Positions 49,064 through 62,040 of a stretch of DNA of 64,000 nt are shown in pieces. The position numbers were made by a program, and so were the translations under genes. Position 1 is the first letter of the stretch; every line of letters begins with the position of its first letter. The stretch lies in the NCBI GenBank assembly GCA_921293015.1, contig OV121094.1:40050054-40114053 (forward strand), in the 5' to 3' direction. The notes beneath the pieces are model-generated. The model saw nothing but the letters and a program-made list of their open reading frames with translations, was not told the DNA's origin and ran no database searches. This stretch comes from Phorcus lineatus. Its lineage: Eukaryota > Mollusca > Gastropoda > Trochida > Trochidae.

Positions 49064-49531
49064 TTACAGTACAGAATACATTATAACTTTATAACATAAA
49101 ACTTGAATTATAGCTTAAACGGTCAATGTTTTTCACAAGTTGAACGGTTCGTGTTTAAAAAGACAGTTAAAAACATTTCATAGAGCACTATCTATAATTA
49201 TACTCCCTCATCTGTTGAAGAACGCTGATCGAGCTCCTTCTTTCTACCCTGATCGCTTTCGAGCCAAATCCCTCTTACGGCTAGCGCTACTTGATGTTCG
49301 TGGCTGTGCTCACCTGTTTAAGCCAATGAAATGTCCTTATCCAAGGAGCTTGAAGTTACTCTTTTGAATTTTTCATACGGGTTTTGCCACTGTTGCAGGA
49401 CACTGTTGCAGGATGCATTGGCTGGTTAGATACCTTATAGAATATCAGGGTTTATTATGTTTTCAATGGTGAAATATGCCATTTATTAGTGAAAATAAAA
49501 TCCGTATTTTCACTGAGTGAAAACAATCATA

Positions 49532-49572
49532 TGACGTCATCTGTGACGTCAAGAAACAATTTAATGACGTCA
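49532..49572. promoter_or_regulatory. Three clustered CRE-type octamers
   Basis: Perfect TGACGTCA palindromes at 49532-49539, 49544-49551 and 49565-49572. This is the CREB/ATF consensus site. Three within 41 bases is far above chance in AT-rich DNA. They lie in a transposon-like element, so a function is possible but unproven. Confidence 0.6.
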
Positions 49573-49657
49573 TGCAACGGCCGCGCCTGCGAAGGGATTT
49601 AGCTACTCCATTCATATAGTTAAGGTAATTTACGGGTTTTTTGGAAACATAATAAAT

Positions 49658-49818
49658 AGAACATTTGACATTTCTCGTCGAATACCATGTATATCTCATC
49701 TCGTGAAGTAGAAAATCATATATTTACACTCGTGGCTGCGCCACTCGTGAAAATATCATTTCTACTTCACTCGATGAGATATTCATGGTATTCGACGAGA
49801 AATGTCAAATATCCTCTA
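49658..49818. repeat. Long hairpin inside the 49223-49842 element
   Basis: Arms of about 75 bases. The left arm includes TTTGACATTTCTCGTCGAAT and TACCATG; the right arm is its near-perfect complement ending at 49818. The centre is GTGGC-TGC-GCCAC. Only a few mismatches and small indels are seen. Related CACTCGTGG/CCACTCGTG-centred palindromes occur in mollusc genomes (my recollection). Confidence 0.88.
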
Positions 49819-49842
49819 TATATGGAAGGAGCTCGATCAGCG

Positions 49843-51702
49843 GATTTAATTACGTTCATGTAGCAGGATTGTAAGACCAATGTGAACATTTAATATTCGC
49901 TATTACAGCTGCATTCCATAAGTTTAGCTTATTTCATTTACACCATATTCCCTTACATGGTATATTGTAGCTAGCGATATTTTATTTGTACATTAAAATA
50001 CCATTTTACATTGTTTTATCTGGAAAAACAGTTAACGTTTTTGAATGGATCACAATGGACTCATTCGAGAACTTACAAAAATGCTTGGATATTAAAAGCT
50101 ATGTATGCCCTAATTAATACAGATCTCAAGCTTTCTCGTGAAAATCAAAAAATAATTTCTTTACTGAAATTCATACGATTCCCAAAAGAGTAGCAGTGAT
50201 TAAATATGATGAATGGTAACAAAGCAATACAACGGCTCATTATGCATGTCTTCTCTATTCCCCTGATTAATGCATTCTTGTGTCAGTCGTTATGGTTGAT
50301 GAAAGAAAACGAAAATAATAAGAGTGATAAAAAGCTGTTTCCAGGAAGTTTGAACTGCATACATCATTAGTTAGAAGCCCAACTACTGTAAAAACTCAAC
50401 GCGTTTTTCCAGGACAAGAGTCATTAACAACAGCATTCGTCTTATTTCCAAACTTCATCTTACGTGATGACAAGGAAGCGCCAAGGGAAACTACGATTGG
50501 AAAAAGAGGAACTTCAATGAGAATTTTCCACATTTCTCTGGAAGGTTTTTACTTTTCACTGTTAACAAAATACATTGTACGAATGGTTTAAACAAGGCAA
50601 CAGCAAAAGTAATTCAATTGATAAAGTTATCTTCATCACGAATAAAGTGACATCGCTTCCATACAAGTCTTTCAATTGTAAGCAGGTAAATGTGTCCTTA
50701 TTATGATCATTACAGTTAAATGTCCTAGAATAGGTTAGAAAAGAGCAAATGCAAACCTAATGTTTTCAGTAATTTTTCCCATTAGTGTTGATTAAATACA
50801 ATAGTGACTGTATTATCAACCGTGACCAGGATTATTCAAACAGAGACTAAAAACCTTCAAACAAACAGCTAATTAGCCTGAGCTTCCCTTATCTTTGATT
50901 TGTGTTACACTTGTGTTTTAACAACAGATTGCTATCAGCAGCAAAATATGATATGAATTGTGAGATGATTTTCTAAGAACCTTGAAGAACATACCTCATT
51001 AGGCGTCCTATTTTTGGAAAAAAACCTTCTCATCTCACTTGTGTTCCCTTCCAAATGAAACGGCAAAAGCCACATTTGTCGATAATGGTTGGATTTCACC
51101 AGAAGTAATACATACAAAAGAATTAAATGGGTTATAAAATACAGATGACAGTTTCTATTAGTTGAAAATTGATGAGAGGGGAGATAAGTGCACAGACGTC
51201 TAACCATTACTTTATCTATCACAATATACACAAATTTGTTTTATCAAAATACAACTTACAGGTTATTGGATAACAAGTTACCTACATTCGCATCTATCAA
51301 TTAACATAACTTATGGCCCAGCACAATCGTATTGTTGTTGCATTTGTAAAAGCGTATGCTTAACAATATTAATACTCAAATAATTTGAGAGGAAAACAAA
51401 CTCAAAGATTTTGATTACTTGTAGAGTTTTAATTTTGTCATGAAACTTTATCCTTGAAGATATTCTACTATCTACTATCCTATACGACTAAGATATCATT
51501 ACTACAACTTTCATGAATTGAATTGAGAAGATAAACTCGAAATAAACTTTATTAACATTAACCATGAAGTGCCTAACTTACTTTTTTGGTTTGTATGTTT
51601 TTTGAACGTAAGGAATTGTTCATTGTAATCAACTATAAAGAGATATTCCCTATCTATATTTATTGTAATAATCGGAAAACAATTTCCTGTTTTTTTCTTT
51701 AG
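49843..51702. other. No gene seen
   Basis: AT-rich. The frame at 50011-50193 and the minus-strand frame at 50935-51231 are not recognised. Confidence 0.5.
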
Positions 51703-51827
51703 AGTACAGATATAACTGCCACAGTTTAGACACTTCAGACATAATCAAGATGATTGTCGATGATTTGCTTCATCATGGTCCATTTGACGAAGATAAAATA
51801 GCAACACTTACACAAACGCACAGTTGA
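51703..51827 (+). CDS. Candidate terminal coding exon (uncertain)
   Basis: A strong polypyrimidine tract (TTCCTGTTTTTTTCTTTAG, AG at 51701-51702) is followed by an open frame of 41 codons to TGA at 51825-51827. Residues include YRYNCHSLDTSDIIK and then MIVDDLLHHGPFDEDK, with balanced, protein-like composition unlike most frames in this AT-rich window. If real it would be the last exon of a plus-strand gene, entered in phase 2. A possible AATAAA lies about 200 bases downstream (near 52024). No upstream exon was found and no family is recognised, so this rests on the splice signal and composition only. Confidence 0.32.
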
Positions 51828-52500
51828 TGGCCAAGATAAGTGCCATAAATGGTACTCTTCCTGTAATTATATTGCAATTTTATTCTTTATTGCTTGATAT
51901 GCTCAATAGTCGGTAGCTTGGTGTTGTTTTGACCAATTTCATGACCTGATTGAACTTTGTGATAACGTGCGATATTTATAGGGAAGTATCAAAAGAACCA
52001 AATATTTAGTAAAATATTTTTCAAATAAAAAACTCACATTTCTCATTTAAAATACAACTTAACAATTAACGATCAAATGGATTTGTAATTTTTACTTTAA
52101 ATCAATATTTTCCCTTATGTAATATAAAATTTATTTATGCTGTTATGCCATTTTCGTATTCATAAAGTAAAAAAGTACTCATTCATATCTCTGTGTCAGA
52201 AATTATTTTAATATACTGTCAGCTTTTTGTTCATTAGAGTGAATATGCAATGTTAGAAAAGTGATGTCATTTCGTATATGAATATTCTAGAAGAGTTTCT
52301 ACAAGAAATACTTTCATTGGCCTGAGTGCTGCTGTTAATGTTATAACAAAAGACATCAACTGTTCTCTTTTGAGGTTTTTAACTTTCAAAACCTTTGTTT
52401 AGTAGTGCTATAGAGGTAAACATTAAGAACTGAATTTATCATATCTATGGATCTGTGAATTACAAATCTTCTGTTAAACTATTGTTTTTCTTTTAACACT
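51828..52500. other. No gene seen (possible 3' UTR of the preceding candidate exon)
   Basis: AT-rich, with AATAAA-like hexamers near 52024 but no other feature. Confidence 0.4.
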
Positions 52501-52513
52501 CCCCCCCCCCCCC
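52501..52513. repeat. Poly(C) tract
   Basis: Thirteen consecutive C residues in otherwise AT-rich DNA. Confidence 0.9.
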
Positions 52514-55500
52514 CTCCAAAATTAATATCTGCTATGAGGAATCTCACTCTCTCTGTAATGTTTCGTTTCGTCTTTTTAATATTCCGTCAAACACACTAAC
52601 CGAGTCACAGAGTTATCTCGCTTCAATAGTAAACAGTTTAATGGCCGCATGGCATTTTTCGTAAGGACAGGGATTCCATCCCACATCAAACTAAATAGAT
52701 CACCAAAGTGTATGTATTTTAGGCACAAACATTATCACATTACTTAGATTTTATTTATGTATCAGTTTTAACATGTCAGTTTCTAAAAGGTGTTTTTTGT
52801 TACAAAATTTGCAACCACGTGTATTCTCGTTCCCGCGCAGTACAGCGTAGGTGACCTGAAATAGTTTATACTTTTTTAAAGTAAAGTTTGTATAAGTACT
52901 GTTTATTATAATAGTGATTGCATTGTTTTGAATATCAGCAATAACGTTTCATACATTTACACTGTAATTATAACTAGTAGAAAAAGGTTTCATAAAGCCT
53001 TCATGTTCAAGTTTTCAAATTGAAGCATTCGTAAAATATACAATATTGCTTCCATGTAATTCCAGTTTTTGGTGTATTAAATTGGAGATAAAGAACCTAC
53101 ATTTAAGATTGTAAAAGGATAATATCTTTCTAAACTGTATTTTCACTGGAACGTTTTGTTTGTTTCAGTCTTTTACGTAGTTGCACTAGTTGCAGTAGTT
53201 GCAGTGTAACCTCACGGATTGGAATAAAGTTTATGCCAACATAAACTTCTTTCGTCTGTACACTCTCAAATATTTAACTTACGTTATAAAGTTTCGTTTC
53301 ATTTTTCTCATTCAACATACGGAACACTTACATTACTGTAGCTGCTTCTATCAAAATGTTATTCTCACATTCAGAAAATATTGCTTTCTATAATACACAT
53401 AAAAAACGATCTAACTTCTTTCAGCTCTGGATATGTTTGTAGAATATGTTAAACAGTCAAATAGAAAAATTCGTACTAAGCTAGGGCTTGAGAACAGTAT
53501 ACGGATATATGGTATATATATATATATGGATAATGGTAGTAGCGTGAGAGCCCGGTCCTGCTATACAGTCAATAAAATTGCCTTGGATCATTTGGTTTAT
53601 GATGCATGAGCTTCGATTTTTTTGCAGCTGAAAACGATGTAAACGATACCAGAACGTCTCAAAAACATTGCGCAAACATTGTGGTTTATAATAATAATAT
53701 AATAATTAGAGTGTATCCAGTAATGTGTCCCTCTACGTGCTGAATACAACCACTCATGAAGTGGAATACCAGTTGTGTATATTTTTCCGTTAAACTACAA
53801 TTTGCATAAGTGATTTGCAAATTTATGAACATAAAGAATGTTGTAAAATCGACTTGAACACGGGCGCATAACATAAGCAGAGAGATTATGACAACACAGC
53901 CACTTACGTCTATTGTTCAATTCAGCTTATGAATGAATATATGCCTTGGAAAAACCGACAGCCTACAAAGTACATTGTTAATTAGCCAACCCGACGTTGA
54001 CATGATATGATTTGGCAATATGGAGGAATGATATATATAGAGTGGGAATAAGAAATAAGAGTTAGATGAGTAATAACTGAGGTTTAATGTAAGCGTTTAA
54101 AAATATGTATTCAAAATCAAATAACTTTCTGGTTAGATGTTATATGAGAATGATTGGGTGAAGTATCCTTTGATTTAATTTGATGTTGTAACCCAAGATA
54201 TTTTTTTATTATTAACAACTATGAATTTTCAAATTAGCAGGGAGTTATCTCCCATTACACTGAAGTGTGTTCATAGTACTGTTAATAAAACTAACTGGAG
54301 ACTTGTACATACATGCATGTTTGTCTGTGGTTACCTATAGAACTATATAACATATATATATATCTGTCAAGTAATCCATTTAACCTCAATCCGGAGATTC
54401 TTAACAGAAATAAAGTTATTAGATAAACACTTTAGATGAAGTACAAATATAAGTGTCTAAAAAATCTTCAAAAAGCCATTCTACTACTCTTTTGTAATAC
54501 ATATTTGTTATGTGTGGCCAATGTATTTTCAGACATGTCGAACTAGATAAGGAGATATGAGTTTTGAAAATGAGAACAGAAACCCCTATCTTTTAAAACA
54601 GAAATGTATTCAGCAAATCTTTTTACATTAACATTAGTAATAGTCAGTAGTTCTTGCAGAGTTTTCAAATTTTTAACATCCTTAAATTCGCAATAAAAAG
54701 CAACCGTGGATATTTCTGGATAATACACAGTTTGATCTTTATCCTACACTGAAGGCACACACTGCATGATGTATTCTAGTCCTTGATGTATGGATTGCTG
54801 GTGGAGTAGATAGCTTCAAACTTGCACGTGCACACGAGCAGACAAGGTTACTACTGTTCAGATGCATTCCTGCCTTCATCAGCAGCTTCCATTTAGGAGA
54901 TAAATCCATTCTGTTTTTTATTTTGTATGTAGTGCATTCTTTCCCCCTAAATTTAATTTCAAACCGAGCTCATTCTAGTATTCGTTTCATGTTAGAATAC
55001 ATCTACTTTGCCCTCTTCCTCTTCCTCCGTCTTTCTCTTCGCAATATTTCATTGAAACACACGCTCACTGAATAATAGTTATAGTTGGGACCCATGAAAG
55101 ATATAGCCTAGGGGTCGTGCTTCATTCTTACCATAATGCTTACCCATTCATATTTATTTATTCATGCACTTTGAACTGTTTCTCTGCCTCACAACGTAAG
55201 ACAAAGAAGTTAAACGCTGCCCCTCCTACGCCTGCTAAAAGAAAGACATATGTTAACAACACAAAGGAACATCATCACTGCAATTTGTAATAAGATTATT
55301 CAGAAACATTTTCCTGCTTTGTTGTACAACGTACGAGAAGCTGCCACTGTTTGGCAATGGAAATGTTTGCTTCAATATTTTCATAAGACTAGAATATAAC
55401 CTTAACAGTACAGGCACGCGTTGAACCATTAGGATGTTGACCAAGAAACGAACCATAAATATAATCTCTGTGTAGAATTATTCTGCAATTCTCTGTATTT

Positions 55501-58500
55501 ATTGCTTTAATGTTCTCATTTATGACAGCAAGTTGATTTTTTTCAACAAGGTTATTGAACGGATGACTGTGATTATGAAGATATTTATGGAAAAAGTGTC
55601 ATCTAATAGGAAAATGTGATAATTGATGTTCCATATAAATACTCATATTTGTCTTTTATAATGTAATAGCAAGAAAATATAAATTTATTTCACTAAATTC
55701 CTAAAAAATGTATCGTAAAATTTCAATAAATCACTTCACAGGTTAATTGTAAATCTGGCATAAGAAATGCAAAAATGAAAAACGGTTATTGGAAAATGAT
55801 TAATCAATAATGGCCTGCAATAAAGAAAATTAAAAAACAGGCTTTGTTTCAAAAATATGTTTTTAAATTCGTATTTATCAACATTGTTCTATCGAAGAAA
55901 AATATGTAGGAAATTTGCTATGACTGAGTTACATAATGAAATGGAGAAAGCTAGTTTTCCTTACGTAAAAATAGTCCGAGAACTACACTTAAATGTCTGA
56001 AGTTTCAAAATTCTATATGTTGATACATTAAACCCAAATAAATCTCTGATTTGTTTATTACATTACATAATTTTTATTTGCAGTCGAACAGTTATACATT
56101 TTGCAAAAATATTGAAAGAACTGACAACAATATTTTCAAATGAAAGTTAATTTGGTATCTGTCTCATTCATCTATTAATAGAAACATCTGTATTCTATCA
56201 TCACATTATTGTTTTCCTCATGATAAAATTTAAATATAAAAAAGATACATCTAAAAATCTTGAAGTGAAGCTCAGTTTTAAATATGACGTGAGGTCTAGT
56301 CTATCTGAAAGGTAGAAGGATCAAGCCGCTACTGGTAGATAATGACAATTTAACGGTGAGAGATAATGCGATCTGCCATCAACTCAATATTCTAATAATT
56401 GTTGATTTACGCTGTAGCTTTGACTAATTGCAGTTGAGTAGTATATTCAGATTTTGAAACTTGGCCACAATTAAAGCGTATGCATCCTTTTAAAGCAGCG
56501 AAGAGCTTAAGGAATGTTATCTTCATATTCTTTGTTAAAGGTCTTGAAAATAGATAAGCTCAAACAGAATAAACTTGATAAAACTGCACCTTTTCCGTGG
56601 ATTTGATAGGATACTGGTTCCTATCCGGGTCATTAATGAACATCTGCAGATATGTTAAATAATAATTTTATATTTTGATATTAAATCTTTTCACTTTTTC
56701 AAATGTCCATATGGATGGATATTTGAGGAAAATGAATATATAGGAAAAGAGAAAATATATTTAATATTTAGAGTTGTTGGAATATCTTAAATGTAAATGT
56801 AAAAATTATCTTAGCGTTTTGTGTAAAACATGTTGTTAGACTATTGAGGCAATGTATTAACCAACTGTAAATTCTTTTAAATTTCTGTAACATTTGCGCC
56901 TTGTAAAATTGTATTGTTTGTATAGGGGCTAGAGGAATGAAGTAAAATAAACTTTTTAAACTGGACTTAAACATTGTTTCACTTGTGTGAAATGACGAAA
57001 TGTATACTTCAAAATGCGATTCTCTATTAACAAGGGTTTACACTCATTCGTTAATACCCCGAGTCCATTCAATTTGTTATAGATGGCGTAAAAACACCGT
57101 TGCTGACTATGTCTCTTGAAATAGATCTTGAAACTCAAATCGGTTTCAAAAATAGATCTTATGTATGCTGCAATGTCTAAGAAGAAACGACGGAAATAAT
57201 TGATCATAAGCTTTTCACAGATAGGTCCAACTGTCGCGTACGGACACCTGTCTCGTTTAACCTCTATGGTAAGAAGTTAATAAGATTCATAAGAAATCCC
57301 ATTCTCTTCTCACATAAGTAGATAACATCATACCCTAACCTGGTGTTGATATCATATATTAATTATACTGGTATTTCAATTCTTTCTATTTATGACCAGT
57401 ATCTTGAATGAATATGCATCAAGTGAGTCTATATACTCTGGTTATGAAACATTTTAAAACTTCCGTTGTTTTATGCATGTACAGAAATATTATGAATAGA
57501 AGTTGTAAATCCCAATTTTTGGGAAAAAGAAGATTCTTTGAATGAAAAATAATACGATTATGAATGCAGTCGAAACATTCACTTCGCCAAGCTTTTTCAA
57601 TTTAATAAGAAAATGAAATTTTTCTTTCACATTTTTAATTCGTTTTAACAAGAGTCTCACCTAATAACGTCTCCAAACAGAAGCAACTCACCTGTCATCA
57701 CGCCAGGTAATCATCCCACAATCAGTGTAGTATTCATTCAAGGTATCTGCCTGTTAAGATAAACATTTCACAAGCTGTAAAATTCTTCTGAAATTCCAGC
57801 ATGTTTGTTATCACGCTACTCTGATAGAAGCACACATTGTTAAGATAGATTTTTTTAACAGTGAAATGTATGTTTTTGCTGATGATGATAACAAAAGACA
57901 GTTGCGTTGTGATAACAGAAGACAGATACCATTGAGCAAATTATATTATTCTTATAATATCCTTACATACCGGTTGAGAGAATGTATCCATAGGTAAGTG
58001 GACATTTGTTATTTGTAAATTCTATAGTTATTTACGAATTTCCCGAATTATTGATATAGTTTCCCTTAAAAGTATGATCATGATCATAAAGCGTTCTTAA
58101 AAACTAAAATTAGCTATCTGCGATTTTTCACCTCTCACAATTGTACGATAAACCTATGAAAATGGAAATTTGATACCTTTGTCAGGGTTTCAAGATTGTC
58201 GTTAGTCATAAAGTACAACAAGCATATGTGTTCCGTACAGCCATGGTAGAGGAAGTTCTGATCTATAAATTTTTAATGCATCACTGTATCATAGATGTAT
58301 TGACATCGCTCAACAGAAACAACAGTGGCAATGCTCGTATTTCTTTCAGGGGAAACCAACAAAGGTATGATGTTTGCATTGAAGTTGACGTTTTGGTAAT
58401 GACAATCCCAATCAAATGAAAGGTAAACCTGATATCAAAGGGACAAATTGGGAAAATTTTAGGCAAAGATCAAGAGAGTTTATACCACGTTTGAACATAT

Positions 58501-61258
58501 TTATATCTACCCATCTTGATGATTGCATAAATGTTTCATAAATGCATTAATTCGTTATGCATAAATTTACTTAAATCACATTCACCTGTCAGATTGCAAC
58601 TAAAAATACCATGAGTTATGGCAAGGAAACAAAACACACTTTATGTTGAGTTATTGTCTTATCTAAAAGAACTAATTAACTGCGACTGGAGCCATTTGTA
58701 TTCCATGACGAATGCGTTTGCTAAATGTATATGCATTCTTTCGAAACTTGTAGTGTCGAGACTTCACACAGCTGCAATAAACTTTCCTGGTTTGAGGAAG
58801 AATTTACAAGTGGTCTGGCTTTCTGTCTATTTTCAACTTCTTGCTTAGCAATAGCGATTGACCTAGCATAGTGGCATATATATTTTAGTTAAGACGTTGG
58901 CCGAATTGATGAAAATGTTTAGTTAAATTCAAAACCAATTGGATACATAAGTTAAAAATTGAATGTCTCGTGGCCTTGTCGGACGCAACAGACAGGAATC
59001 CTATTAAAAGAAATATTCCTTGGAAAGAGCTGTATCTGTTACTAAAGTAACTAAACAAATTATTGAGATCGAACGTTTTAAACGTACTTTATATCCCCCT
59101 CAAGTGTGACAGTGTGAAAGTGTTCATTAGGTGGCGTTCACTAATGCCTACATGGAAGAATGCCTACAGTCTTATCAAAACATCTTCATGCACCAGTGGC
59201 TCTAAGTTTAACAACCTTCACCCTATAAGCTAAGTGGAATGTTCCACAAATGAAAACAAAACACCACATTGTTAGCACATCGTTATTTCAAATGACATCA
59301 AATTCATTACCCACCGATTTATCCCTTGGAGAAAGGCGAAATGGATCTATTTTTAGGATATAGGTCACAATTCATAGCGTCTAGCACCGCTCAAGATGTT
59401 CGATAGTTTTGCAAATTAATATGTCCACATGCATCAGTTTAAAATCAATTGTTCTAAACTCTCAAGGATTGCCAGGACAAGATGTATTGGAGTATTGTCT
59501 GAAGCGTATTTAACTACCTCTATCTCTGTTACAAAGTGATATCACACTAGTTGACTCGCCTTTTCACATTCTCTACTTATCGACTTGTAGCTGCGTGTAT
59601 CGTTTTAAAGGAAAGGTATTTTACTGATATGGAATAGATGTTTCTGACCTTTCATGAGAAATCTATGTGTCTAATTTAGTTCACGTGCATTCATGAAGAA
59701 TTGTACTGCCGTTTTGACTCTTAAACACCACTGATTGCCCTTCACGTTGAGATTTGCATAAACAGTCGTTTTTCGTATCAAAGGTCAATGATTGGGGATG
59801 TCGTCTTTACTATGTGTTAAAATACCATGTTCGGTCATACAAATCTGAAGCAACTGACTGCTTGTATAGTATTCGACATTAATCAATAGGTTTAAATGGC
59901 AATCGTGCTCCGCCCTCATAAAAACGCAGAAGCCAAAACTCATGCAAATCATATATTTTTACTGCTCGTATGACTTCATCTCTATCACTATCTATCTATA
60001 CTACCCTTCTGGCTTTAAATCGTAGGTAAACAATGAGGTAATTATACGTTGTCTAATTTGCGATTAAAAGATCATTTTTCATGTTAATTGTGCTTATCGA
60101 TTCATTATTGGAACAATATTATCACGATTACAAACTTTCAGCAAATGTAAGTACCTCCCTATAGAATAACCACATTGATAACGTTTGCCAAGTGTGACTC
60201 TCACAAAACATTTAAGGTCACTTTAATGAATTCAATTCATTCCAGTACCCCTATTTATTTCAGTATTAAAATTTTCCATTATTTCTGATACAGATTTTTT
60301 TTGTATATATTGTGACCATAATTTTATTGAAAATGAATTTCATGTTTTCTTTGAGTGCTTCACTCCGAAATGAATACCTTCTGTCCATCAAACAAAATTT
60401 TAAAGGCAGATTGACATTGCACGACATATTTAACACAGAGGTTGTAAATGTAATACGATCATTCATTTATACCCCTGTAAAATATTCAAATTGAGAGCGT
60501 TGTAATACCTGTCATGTGACAACAATTATACATTTTATATTATAACCGTACCATGTCGCCTGAACTACTACAATTATGATGAACGTTGAAATACATACGA
60601 CTTTTTCAATTACTGATGACTAAACTTTGACTCTCTGTCTAAGACTGTCTCTCTGACTAAGGCAAAATTCAAGCTGATTTGAACGTGATGGCGTATAAGC
60701 CAATATACTATCGATAATGTGCAGAATGTCTGACTTTCTTCCATAGCTTTACAGAATAACGATTGATATAGTCATAGATACATCAAATATCGGAACTGAG
60801 ATATAATGTGCGCTCGTTACTATTTCAAGTCATATTTTCTGAAGACCATAACAGCATAATTGCCACATCATGACTACACTGGTTTGATACGAAAACCAAT
60901 CAAATCCCTTCCTTTAGCATGCTGTTCATAAATCAAAAAGACTTTTCAATGCCCAGACTTTTGAACATCAAAAGATTCATTTCGTGGGTGCATTTTGATT
61001 AAAATCCACTTCCAAAACCAGGTAATCATTACACGTGATGCTTTGAAGTTGAAGGTCCACGCAATTTCCTTGCAACAGTGTATACGTAATAACTGCAACG
61101 TAAACACTACCGACAAGCAGGTAGAAGGCAATTTAAAAAGGAGCGTTTGTATTGAGAACCTCTCAACGAAGTGTAAATACAGGCTTGATGAGCCATCGAC
61201 CAGACCCCACTGGGCGATGATAAGACAGAGTAATATTATAATACTTAAGGAATATTAA
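52514..61258. other. Long stretch with no recognised gene
   Basis: About 8.7 kb of AT-rich sequence. Minor items: a TTTGTTTGTTTCAG tract at about 53168 followed by three GTTGCA(G/C)TA-type direct repeats; a short (TA)n near 53515-53526; GGGAG-TTAT-CTCCC at about 54240; and a perfect 16-bp palindrome TATGATCATGATCATA at 58073-58088. Frames at 56956-57207 (minus), 58228-58419, 58618-58848 and 60995-61258 are not recognised. Confidence 0.5.
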
Positions 61259-61467
61259 CACCTTAAATACAAGTATCATTATCAGCCTTTCATATGCCGA
61301 ACTCATTTGCTGAAGATGGTGGAGGGTGATTACAGGCTTGTGTGGAATTTAGAGCAAATGGGCCTCCTGTCCACAGTCATCAATAGAGCAACCAGGGAAA
61401 CTGACGCACTAATTTCCTCCCACCGCACCTATGTTCACATTACGAACAAAACAATCTGTCAGCATTA
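61259..61467 (+). CDS. Unrecognised open frame in GC-richer DNA (possible exon)
   Basis: The frame is open from just after a TAA at 61256 to TAA at 61465-61467. It has an ATG at 61316 giving about 50 codons, beginning MVEGDYRLVWNLEQMGLLST and continuing with mixed polar and hydrophobic residues. Composition is unlike the AT-driven frames elsewhere, and the local DNA is GC-richer. It lies just left of the promoter-like signals at 61598-61659. I do not recognise any family. It could instead be a conserved non-coding element that happens to be open. Confidence 0.25.
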
Positions 61468-62040
61468 AGCAATTGATTCAAGAGGTGGGTGCCGAATTTG
61501 GAGTGGCTTCATTTTAGATGAAAGTGATTACAGATCTTCACATATTGTATAGAGGTACCCTTTATAAACAAATCTCTTGAAGGGCAAAGGAAAGCAGTAT
61601 AAAGACAACCAGCGCTTCCATTGGTCAAGTGTACTCTGTGTTTTCTATTGGTTGGCGCCGTGTGGATAAACCACAGTCTACAACAAAGCAGACGGTCCTA
61701 AGATTACTCCTTTAGTCGCCTACATCACTTTTCTGTGCCCTGCTAGGCTTCAGATAATCGTTCATTTCCTGTGGCTTAAGGAGTTTAAGAACTTCATTCA
61801 CTGAAGACCATAGCCAAGTTCTGTCCAAAGTTGATGACCCAAGAGGTCTGGCTCATTATAACTCTTTGACATATCGCTCCTTCAGTGACGTGTTTTCTTC
61901 ACCCCTGTGATAAGAGTGTGTCCGTCGCTCGACTGTTATCCTTTAAGAGTTGACAAGTTCTTTTCGGACTTATACTTTGTGCTAAGTTCATTCCCTCGAC
62001 GAAAGAGGAAATCGGATCATCTCCTCAAGAGGTAGGCGTG
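61300..62040. promoter_or_regulatory. GC-richer promoter-like region
   Basis: This is the largest stretch of raised GC not explained by a transposon. It contains TATAAAG (61598-61604), two inverted CCAAT boxes (CCATTGG at 61618-61624 and ATTGG at 61647-61651), GGCGCC at 61654-61659 and another TTTATAAA near 61559. On the minus strand the order is CCAAT, CCAAT, then TTTATA, the classic promoter order. On the plus strand a donor-like GAG|GTAGGC occurs at 62032. Either direction, or both, is possible. It may be the promoter or first exon of a gene that lies mostly outside the recognisable sequence. Confidence 0.35.

Larger units (their letters stand above)
49223..49842. mobile_element. 620-bp element with 18-bp terminal inverted repeats (MITE-like)
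   Basis: CGCTGATCGAGCTCCTTC at 49223-49240 is matched by its perfect reverse complement at 49825-49842. Inside are three CRE octamers (49532-49572) and a long hairpin (49658-49818). There is no transposase frame. Flanks do not show an obvious target-site duplication, so it may be an old non-autonomous DNA element or a composite of nested insertions. The frame at 49140-49367 crosses the left end and is unlikely to be a gene. Confidence 0.6.

Noticed and set aside
49140-49367. 75-codon plus-strand frame
   Set aside because: It crosses the left terminal inverted repeat of the 49223-49842 element and matches no known protein.
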